Source of the DNA: Smittia aterrima
Taxonomy: Eukaryota > Arthropoda > Insecta > Diptera > Chironomidae
Assembly: GCA_033063855.1 (NCBI GenBank)
Contig: CP093829.1
Span: 19,809,537 to 19,873,536 of the forward strand
DNA length: 64,000 nucleotides
Direction: 5' to 3'
This document shows positions 44,466 to 53,267 of this stretch, piece after piece. The notes beneath the pieces were generated by a model that did no database searches, had not been told where the DNA came from, and was given only the letters and a program-made list of their open reading frames with translations. Every line of letters begins with the position of its first letter. Position 1 is the first letter of the stretch. The position numbers and the translations under genes are program-made.

Positions 44466-45620
44466 ATGAGGTTCCTTGTGGTTTTATCAATTTTGCTTTT
44501 GGCTGGAGGTAAGATTGTGATTTTTTTTTTGTGAAAAACAATTTTTTATTCTATTCTTATAATCTTGAACAGTTTCGTCAGCTCTGCCAACATCCAAGCA
44601 TCGATGGGAGCTCACAGAAAACTCAGATGGACAACTCCATTTGGTTGATTTGAATCCTTATGAAGTTGAGCCAGAACCGTTCTTCATTGAAGAAATGTTC
44701 TTCGTTCTCTACACTCGCTCAAATCCAATTGTCGGACAGAGAATTGTCGTTGGAGATCTTGCTTCCATTCAAAACTCAAACTACAACCGAGATCATCCAA
44801 GTCGCTTTTTAATTCATGGATTTGGAAATGACTATGAAGAACTATCTGGAGTTACTGAAGCCTATTTAGAACGCGGAGATTATAATGTAAGATTTAAGCT
44901 TTAATTATAAAAAATTAAAAGCAAAATATTTCTCAAGATGATTGCTGTCGATTGGAGCGTTGCATCTGGTTCAATCAACTACATCGCAGCAAGAAATCGT
45001 GTTGGAGCAGTGGGAGCTCGCATCGCTCAATTAGTTGACTTTTTGAACCTTCAGGGATTTCTACAATTCGAGACTACTCATCTCATTGGAATCAGTTTGG
45101 GGTAAGAACTAAAATTAAAAGTCGAAATTTAATATATTTAAAGTTTTTGATTCACAGAGCTCATGTAGCTGGTCACACTGGAAAAGCTTTGATGGGAAGA
45201 GTTCAAGCAATTTACGCGCTCGACCCAGCTGGTCCTCTCTTCAATGAAAATGACCCAGCAAATCGCGTTGATCGTGGTGACGCCGTTTATGTCGAAACTA
45301 TGATAACAAACGGAGGACAACTTGGTTTAATGGCAGCAGTCGGACATGTAAACTTCTTCCCCAACTTTGGGAGATCTCAACCGGGTTGTGGAATTGATAT
45401 CGCAGGAGGATGTTCACATGTAAGAGCTATTCCATATTTCATTGAGGCGATCAACACAATTTTCACTGGACACGAATGCGCATCATTCGAAGAAATTTCT
45501 GCTGGCAGTTGTACTAGGTCTGGTCGAACAGCTCGTATGGGAGGTCTTTCTCCCAACATTGGCATGACTGGCAATTTCTATCTCACAACTAATGGGGCAT
45601 CGCCGTTTAGTCAAGGATAG
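44466..45620 (+). CDS. Neutral lipase family protein 4 (likely without catalytic His)
   Basis: Four exons, 44466..44508, 44573..44886, 44938..45101 and 45158..45620, in phase, 327 residues. The start ATGAGG gives MRFLVVLSILLLAGG. It is the most divergent of the five: IEEMFFVLYTRSNPIVGQ with a short deletion before it, and IHGFGNDYEE instead of IHGW. The nucleophile elbow GISLGAHVAGHTGK is the canonical lipase form, where the others have GGHAVGHAGK. The His motif reads VETMITNGG. It keeps both internal introns. The first exon and intron region resemble lipase 1 closely, suggesting exchange between paralogues. Confidence 0.92.
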
Positions 45621-45666
45621 GAAAAAAATAAAAAATTATAAAACGAAACATTTTTATCAAATTTTT

Positions 45667-45757
45667 ATCTTATCGAAATTTATTTAAAAATATCTTTGAG
45701 GATTAGGACAACGCTCGTATATAAAAGTGTTGATTTGCAAACTTTTACCATTCAGAA
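45667..45757 (+). promoter_or_regulatory. Promoter of lipase 5: ATCTTATC, TATA, initiator
   Basis: ATCTTATC at 45667-45674, TATATAAA at 45718-45725 and TCAGAA at 45752-45757. Confidence 0.7.
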
Positions 45758-45775
45758 TTTATTCGCCGAGTGAAA

Positions 45776-46834
45776 ATGAAGTTTCTTTTGAGTTTAACAA
45801 TTTTATTTCTGGCAAATTGTAAGTTGGGAATTTTTTGGTTTAAAAACTAAACTTTATTTGACAAATTGATTCTCTCCACAGACTCCCAGGCTTTGCCAGC
45901 ACAATTCCGATGGGAACTCACAGAAAACTCCGATGGAGAACTCCATCTTCTTGACTTGAATCCATTTGAAGAAGCTGTCGAGCCATCGTTTGTTCCAGAG
46001 CAAGATATGTTCTTCCTTCTTTTCACTCGTTCCAATCCAATTGTCGGCCAGAGAATTAATGTTGGAGATCTTGCTTCCGTTCAGAACTCAAATTATAACC
46101 CAGCTCATCCAACTCGTGTTTTGATTCACGGATGGCAAGGAAATGGTGAAGATGGTTTCAACACTGGAGTCACTGAAGAATATTTAAGACGAGGAGATTA
46201 CAATGTGATTGCCGTCGACTGGAGTGTTGGAGCTGGAACAATCAACTACATTGCTTCAAGAAATCGCGTCGGTCCCACTGGAGCTCGCACCGCTCAGTTA
46301 GTTGACTTCCTTCATCTTCATGGATATCTTCAGTTCGCGACAACTCATTTCATTGGAATCAGCTTAGGAGGACACGCTGTTGGTCACGCTGGAAAAGCTT
46401 TGACGCGCGGAAGAGTGCAAGTTATAAACTCTTTAGATCCAGCTGGCCCATTATTTAGTGCAAATGAACCAGATAATCGCGTTGATTCTGGTGATGGCGT
46501 TTATGTTGAAACAATTATCACAAACGGAGATGGTCTCGGATTGATGGCTCCAGTGGGACACGCTAACTTCTTCCCCAACTTTGGAAGAACTCAACCTGGC
46601 TGTGGAACTGATGTCGGAGGAGGATGTTCTCATGCAAGAAGTGTTTTCCTTTTCATTGAAGCAATCAATTCAGTCTTTACCGGTCACGAGTGCGTTTCCT
46701 TTGAAGAAATTTCTGCTGGCAACTGCTCGAGGACTGGACGCACAGCTCGTATGGGAGGCATCAATCCTAACATTAGCTTGAGAGGCAATTTCTATCTTAC
46801 CACCAATGGCGCTTTTCCCTTCACTCAGGGTTAA
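45776..46834 (+). CDS. Neutral lipase family protein 5 (likely without catalytic His)
   Basis: Exons 45776..45818 and 45882..46834, in phase, 331 residues. Signal peptide MKFLLSLTILFLAN, then SQALPAQFRWELTENSDGEL. Motifs: IHGWQGNGED, VIAVDWSVGAG, GISLGGH elbow, SLDPAGP, VETIITNGD (no His) and FFPNFGRTQPGC. Like lipase 1 it has only the signal-peptide intron. A 119-bp tract over the nucleophile elbow (46283-46401) is identical to 40902-41020 in lipase 1, while the flanks differ, which points to gene conversion. The C-terminal third (NPNISLRGNFYLTTNGA) is nearer lipase 4. Confidence 0.93.
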
Positions 46835-47135
46835 AGTGAAAGCCTAAGAAAAACAATCAACGTCATTGCTTTATAAATTGTTATGCGATAAAGATTTTCT
46901 TATCAAAGTTAATTCACAAACAGTCTATTAATACTTTTATCGACAGCGAAAGCAAAGTGATTGATAACAACTTTTAACTTAATTCATAAAATCAAAGCTC
47001 GTGGAAGCTTTCGACCGTTGGAGCTTTTGAATTGAGCTTTTTCTTCGAATCGGTTCACATTTTGTCTTCTCAGAAATTTATTGACATTATAAAAATATAT
47101 TTCAAATAAGTTTTTCTTTAAATAAGTGAATTGTC
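46835..47135. other. Spacer between lipase 5 and the F-box gene
   Basis: AT-rich, about 300 bp, with no gene. It must contain the F-box promoter; no TATA box stands out. Confidence 0.5.
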
Positions 47136-48699
47136 ATGGAAGAAATTCGTCAAGTTGTTGTAGTAAATTTTCTGGACGATCTGGCTGATGATTTGTTACT
47201 TCAGATATTTAATTATTTTAATGGGAAATCGCTGAAAGTTTTAGCGCTTGTTTGCAAAAGGTAAAATTTGTTTATTTACTTTTCAATTTATTAACTTTTT
47301 CTTCCTTAGATGGTGTCAATTGATTGGAGAGTCAGCATCGACAATGAAATATTTGCCATTAAACTTTACGAGATATTCTAAAGATTCTGGCGAGCTACTG
47401 CGCAAATATCATTCGACAAAAATAGAAAACTTACATGAAGACTCAGATCTCAGTTGCTTCCCGGCCCTTGGAGAGTCTATCCAGTGTCTTGAGATAACTC
47501 ACAGCACTTTCACGAACATAGAAACCTTAAAATTCATATTCAACTCTTTTAAATTGCTGAACCAAGTGAAATTAGTGCAAGTAAAACTTGAATGCGAAGT
47601 CAACAACGAGCCCAGGAATATTTCGCCAATGACATTGAAACGACTCGAGTTCGTTCAAGTAGATCATCGATTACTCAACTATCTACCAAGTGTGCAAGTG
47701 TTGATTCTTGAAGTTATCGACGCTAACAATAAAACTGACGTCGAGTCCTTAGTGAAATTTCTTGATTTCCAAAAAAAGTTGAACATGCTTACGATTGAGA
47801 ACTTGTCTGAGGGATCCAGTTTATTTGAAGCGGTTGAACTAAAGACATTTAATTTCAAGCTGAATACTTTGTCCATTCTTTTCTCACATGTTAGAGATGT
47901 TGAAAAATTTGAAATTAATTTTATTTCGTTTCTTGAAGGAAACGCTGAGAGTTTAAAGAAACTCAAGATCGAAGGTTCGTTAACGAACGTGATATTGAAA
48001 AATGTGATAACGAAACTAAAGAAAATCGAAGAATTAGAAATGAATTTAAGTGAACTTCCGAAGGAATCTTCATTTTACGATTTATTAGACACCAATCGGA
48101 GTTTAAAAGTTCTGAAACTCAACGGAACAATAAATCGATCAAACTTTTATGGATTCAAAGGAATTCTAAGTCGCTACAAGAATATCGAAAATATTTCTTT
48201 AGCTGACACCGACAAATTCGTTGCTAACGATGTTTTCCAAGTGTTGTCAAGTCAGTTGACCAGATTAAGTCATCTCTCAGTTTTAAATCTTCACGAATCT
48301 TTCGCAAGTCAAATAATTATTCCATCTCTCAAAACTTTTTCCATAAGAATCTTAAATAAAGTCGATCAATGGAAACATTTTATTAAAGCGAATGAATCAC
48401 TCGAATCTCTTAATGTTGGATGGATACAAAGAGATCAATTTACAGCTGAAATCATATCAGAGATAACTGAGTTACCTAATCTGGTACACTTAAAATTCGG
48501 TGGAAGATTCATCGCCACAAAAAGAATTTATGAAGTGATCAAGCGAGACTACAAAAGAATTCAAGTGTTAGAGCTCATGGTAGCAAATTACGATGAAATT
48601 AAAAATCTCAAGTTTATTTTCCCGCGCGACAAAAGTCAATGGAGACCGCAATGTGAATATTTTGACGAAGGCTCTGATCGCGAGCCTCTAAATGATTGA
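47136..48699 (+). CDS. F-box protein with LRR-like C-terminal region
   Basis: Probable substrate adaptor of an SCF ubiquitin ligase. Exons 47136..47260 and 47310..48699 join in phase (AAAAG|GTAAAA...CTTAG|A) to 504 residues. The F-box is at about residues 10-50: FLDDLADDLLLQIFNYFNGK, LKVLALVCKRWCQLIGES. The rest, about 450 residues, is rich in Leu/Ile/Asn/Lys with irregular leucine-rich repeats (LKKLKIEGSLTNVILKN, LKVLKLNGTINRSNFYG, LPNLVHLKFGG). Such diverged F-box/LRR genes are often expanded in nematocerans. The 3' part also survives as a damaged copy at 49798-50022. Confidence 0.9.
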
Positions 48700-48867
48700 A
48701 TGACTCATCGGACTTTTGCTTTAACAATCTCTCTCTCACTCTCAATGACAAACCAGTCCCTTGACTCTGACATTATGTTGAGCGTTGCATCGGGAATTCC
48801 CTCATCTTCGTCTTTTGTTGTTCATTTCCTAAACAAGTCAAGCGAAAAGAGAAGAGAAACTTTTCAA

Positions 48868-48902
48868 TATAAATGCGTGCTCGCGATCTCTTCTCTTCAG
48901 TT
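48868..48902 (+). promoter_or_regulatory. TATA box and initiator of RGSY gene 1
   Basis: TATAAA at 48868-48873 and TCAGTT at 48897-48902, 31 bp apart. The same arrangement is kept upstream of RGSY gene 2. Confidence 0.75.
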
Positions 48903-48944
48903 CCATTCAAAAATTCAACGCAGTGAAACATAAAATATTTGAAA

Positions 48945-49463
48945 ATGCAGTTTAAGATTTTGTTGATTTGCGCTATCATTGGAGGCGCTTTTGCACAAAG
49001 AGGTTCTTACGCTGGTGGTCTGGGCAGACCGATTGTCGGAACTCGTTATCAAAATCTGGATACAGCCGGTGCCCAAGCTCAACCGTCAAACCTTCAAAAT
49101 CAGCAAGCTATTCAAAGCCAGCAAGCTATTCCCAACCAGCAAGTAATTCCCAATCAGCAATTAGGCCCCATCCAGCAAGCAATCCCTAACGTTCCAGCTC
49201 CTCAAAATAATCTCCAACCAACAAACTTCAACCGTGTCCAACCAAACAACGTTATTCCAAACCAGATTAACTCGAATAACATCGGCAACAATCAATTCCG
49301 GCCACCACAAAATCAGTTCGGAAATCAGTTTAGACCAACCCAAAATAATTGGGGAGGATTTGATGATTACAGCGGAGAATTCAGCGGCGAGTTTGGTCAT
49401 CATGGCTTTCCTCATCACGGAGGATTTGGACATCATCATGGACCACATTTCTATCGTCGCTAA
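48945..49463 (+). CDS. Secreted Gln/Pro-rich, His/Gly-tailed protein 1 (RGSY family)
   Basis: 172 residues in one exon; the ATG at 48945 is chosen (an in-frame TTG six bases upstream is not a start). Signal peptide MQFKILLICAIIGGAFA, then QRGSYAGGLGRPIVG, which I use as the family signature. The middle is repeats around NQQAIP/NQQVIP (residues about 50-85), then an Asn/Gln-rich stretch, NNWGGFDDYSGEFSGEF and a His-rich end (GHHGFPHHGGFGHHHGPHF). There are no cysteines. Function unknown; composition suggests an extracellular matrix, silk-like or metal-binding product. Paralogue of the gene at 50201-50779. Confidence 0.85.
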   Translation: MQFKILLICAIIGGAFAQRGSYAGGLGRPIVGTRYQNLDTAGAQAQPSNLQNQQAIQSQQAIPNQQVIPNQQLGPIQQAIPNVPAPQNNLQPTNFNRVQPNNVIPNQINSNNIGNNQFRPPQNQFGNQFRPTQNNWGGFDDYSGEFSGEFGHHGFPHHGGFGHHHGPHFYRR

Positions 49464-50123
49464 TAATTTAAAAATAAAATTAAAATATTTATTTTCTCAT
49501 ATGAAGAAAGCTTTAATATTAAAGAACTGAAATTATTTTATCTTGTTTAATTGAATGCAGTAATCAATAAGCTATTTCAGTAATCACGAAAAACGTCAGG
49601 AGAAGAAGCGAGGCGCGTAGAAAGAAATGACCTTGTAGTTTAAAGCAGATCAAATGAAACCGGCATGCTTATTCAATTTCTAACTTTTGTGTCAACAAAA
49701 TGAATCGTATGGGAATTTCAATGACTTATTTAGTTTGGAAGAGAATTCTTTTTCCGGTTTTTCGACTGCATTGAATCAACTTGAAAGGTGTGAGCCGAAA
49801 TATTTTATTAAAGCGAATGAATCACTTAAATCAATCTCTCTCAGAGAGATGGATAGAAAGAGATCAATTTACAAATCAAATCATGTCAGAGATAACTGAA
49901 ATTTGGTGAAAGATTTATCGTCTCGAAAAGAATTTATAAAGTAATCAAGCAAGACTACAAAAGAGGAGCTGATTGTAGCAAATTACGATGAGATTAAAAA
50001 TCTCATAGAAATCTTCTTGACTTTGACATTATGTTGAGCGTTGCATCAGGAATTCCCTCATCTTTGTCTTTTGTTGTTCATTTCCTAAACAAGCCAAGCG
50101 AAAAGAGAAGAGAAACTTTTCGA
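49464..50123. other. Downstream block of RGSY gene 1 and decayed F-box copy
   Basis: No intact gene. About 49601-49798 matches 50951-51145. About 49798-50022 is an F-box pseudogene piece, and 50023 onward matches the RGSY gene 1 upstream region. Confidence 0.8.
49798..50022 (+). pseudogene. Truncated copy of the F-box gene 3' end
   Basis: Matches 48370-48640 with several deletions. For example FIKANESLKS and ISEI-like segments remain, but the frame breaks repeatedly (TGA soon after GAGATAACTGAAATTTGG). It is followed by the F-box 3' flank (TTGACTTTGACATTATGTTGAGC). It arose with the tandem duplication and is not coding. Confidence 0.85.
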
Positions 50124-50158
50124 TATAAATGCGCACTCGCGATCTCTTCTTTTCAGTT
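50124..50158 (+). promoter_or_regulatory. TATA box and initiator of RGSY gene 2
   Basis: TATAAA at 50124-50129 with TCAGTT about 31 bp downstream, duplicated from RGSY gene 1. Confidence 0.7.
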
Positions 50159-50200
50159 CCATTCAAAAATTCAAAGCGGTGAAACACAAAATATTTGAAA

Positions 50201-50779
50201 ATGCAGTTTAAGGTTTTGTTGGTTTGCGCTGTCGTTGGATGCGCTTTTGCACAAAGAGGTTCTTACGCTGGTACTCTTGGAAGACCGATTCTCGGATCTC
50301 GTTATCAAAATCTGGATACAGAAAGTGCTCAAGTTCTACCGTCAAACGTAAACCTTCAAAATCAGCAAGCAATTCCAAATCAGCAAGTAGTTCCCAATCA
50401 GCAAGCAATTCCAAATCAGCAAGTAGTTCCCAACCAGCAAGCAATCCCCATCCAGCAAGCAATCCCCAACCAGCAAGCAGTCCCCATTCAGCCAGCAATC
50501 CCCATCGTTCCAGCTCCTCAAAATAACCGTATCCAACCAAACAATGTTATTCCAAACCAGATTAACTCAAATAACATTGGCAACAATCAAGTCCGGCCAC
50601 CACAAAATCAATTTGGAAACCAAAATAATTGGGGAGGATTTGATGACGACAGCGGAGAATTCAGCGGCGAGTTTGGTCATCATGGCTTCCCTCATCACGG
50701 CTTTGGACACCATCACGGCTTTGGACATCATCATGAAGGCTTTGGACATCATCATGGACCACATTGCCATCATCACTAA
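50201..50779 (+). CDS. Secreted Gln/Pro-rich, His-rich-tailed protein 2 (RGSY family)
   Basis: 192 residues in one exon, ATG at 50201. Signal peptide MQFKVLLVCAVVGCAFA, signature QRGSYAGTLGRPILG, then about ten tandem hexapeptides NQQAIP/NQQVVP/IQQAIP, an Asn-rich linker (NNVIPNQINSNNIGNNQ) and a tail that repeats HHGFG/HHHEGFG and ends PHCHHH. The tail holds more than twenty His, a strong candidate for Zn/Cu/Ni binding or pH-dependent assembly. Compared with RGSY 1 it has more repeats and a longer His tail, showing fast change by repeat gain. Confidence 0.86.
   Translation: MQFKVLLVCAVVGCAFAQRGSYAGTLGRPILGSRYQNLDTESAQVLPSNVNLQNQQAIPNQQVVPNQQAIPNQQVVPNQQAIPIQQAIPNQQAVPIQPAIPIVPAPQNNRIQPNNVIPNQINSNNIGNNQVRPPQNQFGNQNNWGGFDDDSGEFSGEFGHHGFPHHGFGHHHGFGHHHEGFGHHHGPHCHHH
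50360..50505 (+). repeat. 18-bp tandem repeat coding for NQQAIP/NQQVVP
   Basis: About eight units of CAGCAAGCAATTCCAAAT-like sequence inside RGSY gene 2. A shorter array with the same unit lies at about 49100-49190 in RGSY gene 1. Confidence 0.85.
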
Positions 50780-51775
50780 TAATTCAAAAAGAAATATTTA
50801 TTTTATCACATGGAGAAAGCTTTAATAAAAACTGAATATATTTTATCTTGTTAACAAACATTGTTCAACTAAATGCAATAACCAATAAGCTATTTCAGCA
50901 ATCATGAAATTTCGACACCTAACACTTAAAACGTGAAAACTCTTCAATGAAGAGAAGAAGCAAAGCGCGTGCCAAGAAATGACCTTGTAGTTTAAAGCAG
51001 ATCAGACGAGACCGGCATGCTTTTTCAATTTCTAGCTTTTGTGTCAACAAAATGAATCGTATGGGAATTTCGATGACTTTTTTAGTTAAGAAAAGAATTC
51101 TTTTTCCTGTTTTTCGACTGCATTGAATCAACTCGAAAGGTGTCAGTCGTAAACAAGAATTTCAAGTCATGGGGAATATTACTATTTAGATATTATACAA
51201 TATATTCATCAAGTTCTATGAATTATCCGAAAAGAATTTTGAATTTTAAGAACAATTTTTCACAACATTTTTTAAAGATATAAACTTTAATTTTTCCTTT
51301 TTCAAATTATTAACTTCAAGAAATCCACTGAACTGACAGAATAAAATGTAGTCACTCAATGAAAATGTTTATAAATGGTCAAATATTTCTTAAATTACAG
51401 AAAGTGTCATCTGCATTATAAAATATTCAAGGCACTCAAGAACATTTCAGTTACACATTGTGCGTGATAAATCTTTGATAAAACTTTAAACTGATGAAGA
51501 TGAACATTCAATGATGTTTCTCGGAAAGACTACAAATTCGTAATTGTATCAATAAAAACAAACTTGTGCACGACGACACATGGTTACTTGAAATAGTAAT
51601 CTGACTGAAGGTTCTATTTTTAAAAAGCTTCCGTACTATGCATTGGGTTTTTTTGGTTTACTTATCTGCAATTAAACAAACTTTCCAATGGCAACGAATC
51701 TCTCGAAAGAACGATTCTCTGGTGATTTCTCTCACAGAGATTCCTTATAAATACTTTTTGAATTGTCTACGAACT
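50780..51775. other. About 1-kb spacer, downstream block of RGSY gene 2
   Basis: 50780-51145 is the duplicated 3' flank. 51145-51775 is AT-rich with no supported gene. Confidence 0.6.
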
Positions 51776-51810
51776 TATAAAGCAAAGTTATTTGACTTTT
51801 TAATTCAGTT
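51776..51810 (+). promoter_or_regulatory. TATA box and initiator of RGSY gene 3
   Basis: TATAAA at 51776-51781 and TCAGTT at 51805-51810, 31 bp apart. A second TATAAA at 51746 is too far from an initiator. Confidence 0.65.
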
Positions 51811-51844
51811 TCAATTGGGAACGCAACAAGATCAGAACATAAAA

Positions 51845-52183
51845 ATGTTTTTTAAAGTTATAATTTTGTGTGTTGCTGTGACTTTTTGTGTCGCTCGTCT
51901 AGGTTCCTACACTGGAAATATGAGACCAGCTTTAAATCAAGTTACTTCACCTCCTGCTCCACAACAATCATATTATCCATCGGAACAATACCAGGACAGG
52001 ACTCAACAACCTCAGAATTCTTACCAGTTCCCGACTGGTCATACCGCAGGACAACAGTTCCCGATTAGTAATAACGCAGGACAACAGCACCAGCAGCAAC
52101 AAGGATTAGGAGGTTTTCATTCTCAAGGGAACGTAAATAGGCCGGATGGAATTTTTTCTCGGCCAGCTGACCAATGGGGATAA
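51845..52183 (+). CDS. Secreted Gln-rich protein 3 (RGSY family, diverged)
   Basis: 112 residues in one exon. The ATG at 51845 gives signal peptide MFFKVIILCVAVTFCVA, and the frame open upstream is ignored. The signature is RLGSYTGNMRPAL, close to QRGSYxxxxxRP of its neighbours. The rest is Gln/Pro/Tyr-rich with a repeated FPTGHTAGQQ / FPISNNAGQQ, a poly-Gln stretch and GGFHSQGN. It lacks the His tail and ends FSRPADQWG. A 5'-truncated second copy follows at once. Function unknown. Confidence 0.78.
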   Translation: MFFKVIILCVAVTFCVARLGSYTGNMRPALNQVTSPPAPQQSYYPSEQYQDRTQQPQNSYQFPTGHTAGQQFPISNNAGQQHQQQQGLGGFHSQGNVNRPDGIFSRPADQWG

Positions 52184-52919
52184 TGTCGGAATCAACGGTC
52201 GATGAATTTGTACAATCACTTACACTTGTAGTTATTAATAATGAATAAAGATAATTTTAAATTCAAATAAATTTTACTTCGCCTCCTGTTCAACAACAAC
52301 CATATTATCCATCGGAACAGTTCAGGAATCAACAACCTCAGAATCCTTTCCCGTTCCCGACTGGTCATAACGCAGGACAACAGTTCCAGTGGCCACAAGG
52401 ATTTGGAGGTTTTCATTTTTAAGGGAACGTATAGGACGGAAGGAATTTATTCTCGGCCAGCTGACCAATGGCGATAATGTCGGAACCAACAGTTGATGAA
52501 TTTGTACAATTAAAATAAATTTCACTAAATAATTCACAAACTTCCCAATTGATCCTTAAATTTAATTTCATCTTGTTAACAACGAGAACTTTATAAAATT
52601 ACTTTTGGCTCATGATGATCGTGGGTGGATTGTTTCTTCGACGAATTTCAAAAAAAAAAATTAAGATAAGAATAAGAATCTTCAGACTCCAAATTTTTAT
52701 TTCTAGGAAATTTCCGTATCAAGTTTTCAATGAAGCTCTCGAAAAACAATTCTCAGAATCTTATCTTTAAGACGTGATTTACAAAACTCAATCGAGAATT
52801 TCATTTTTTATGGTTATTTCTCTCAGAGATTTTTTATAAATAATTTCTGAATCTTTTCTGCTCAAGACTTTAAATCCTGCTCAGTTTTAATTTGGAAAGC
52901 GAGCAGATCAGAACTCAAA
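52184..52919. other. Spacer with truncated RGSY 3 copy and RGSY 4 promoter
   Basis: Contains the decayed copy at about 52270-52535 and a TATAAA at 52835-52840 upstream of RGSY gene 4. Nothing else is seen. Confidence 0.65.
52270..52535 (+). pseudogene. 5'-truncated tandem copy of RGSY gene 3
   Basis: Starts at TTACTTCGCCTCCTG, which matches 51942 onward, and runs through the 3' UTR (GATGAATTTGTACAAT). There is no signal peptide or start codon. A frame of about 45 codons (QQPYYPSEQFRNQQPQN, FPTGHNAGQQ) ends early at TAA in GGTTTTCATTTTTAAGG. Confidence 0.85.
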
Positions 52920-53267
52920 ATGTTTTTTAAGATTTTAATATTGTGCGTCATTGCGACTGCTTGTGTCGCGCAACGAGGTTCTTACGCTAGCGCTCACAGA
53001 CCAGCTTCTAATCCAGCTGCTTCACCTCCTAGTGATTCGCAGTCAAACTTTGCAGCTCCATCTCAATCTGCTCCAAGCCGAGTCGATGTTTCTCCATCAA
53101 CCGATTACAACCCGATACAGCAGCCGGTAGGTCACGGCGGAGGTTTCGGACAGCAGGGTTATCAGCCACAAGGTTTTGGAGGAGGTTTCCATCAACAAGG
53201 TTTCGGAAATCAAGTTCCAGGATTTTATCCTGGTCAAGTTTACCCGTTCGGGTTCAACGGTCGATGA
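52920..53267 (+). CDS. Secreted Gly/Gln/Ser-rich protein 4 (RGSY family)
   Basis: 115 residues in one exon. Signal peptide MFFKILILCVIATACVA, signature QRGSYASAHRPAS, then a Ser/Ala/Pro-rich middle (NPAASPPSDSQSNFAAPSQS) and a Gly/Gln/Phe-rich C-terminal half (GHGGGFGQQGYQPQGFGGGF) ending YPFGFNGR. AATAAA is at 53299. The signal peptide is nearly the same as in RGSY 3, while the tail is new, so the family keeps the secretion module and signature but changes its tail. Confidence 0.8.
   Translation: MFFKILILCVIATACVAQRGSYASAHRPASNPAASPPSDSQSNFAAPSQSAPSRVDVSPSTDYNPIQQPVGHGGGFGQQGYQPQGFGGGFHQQGFGNQVPGFYPGQVYPFGFNGR

Larger units (their letters stand above)
48370..51145. repeat. Tandem duplication, two units of about 1.35-1.43 kb
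   Basis: Unit 1 runs from about 48370 (F-box 3' end) to 49798. Unit 2 runs from about 49798 to 51145. Each contains an F-box 3' portion (intact in unit 1, decayed in unit 2), an RGSY-family gene with TATA promoter, and a 200-bp downstream block (49601-49798 and 50951-51145). The junction in unit 2 sits at GAAATATTTTATTAAAGCG, where the downstream block meets the F-box copy. Confidence 0.88.
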
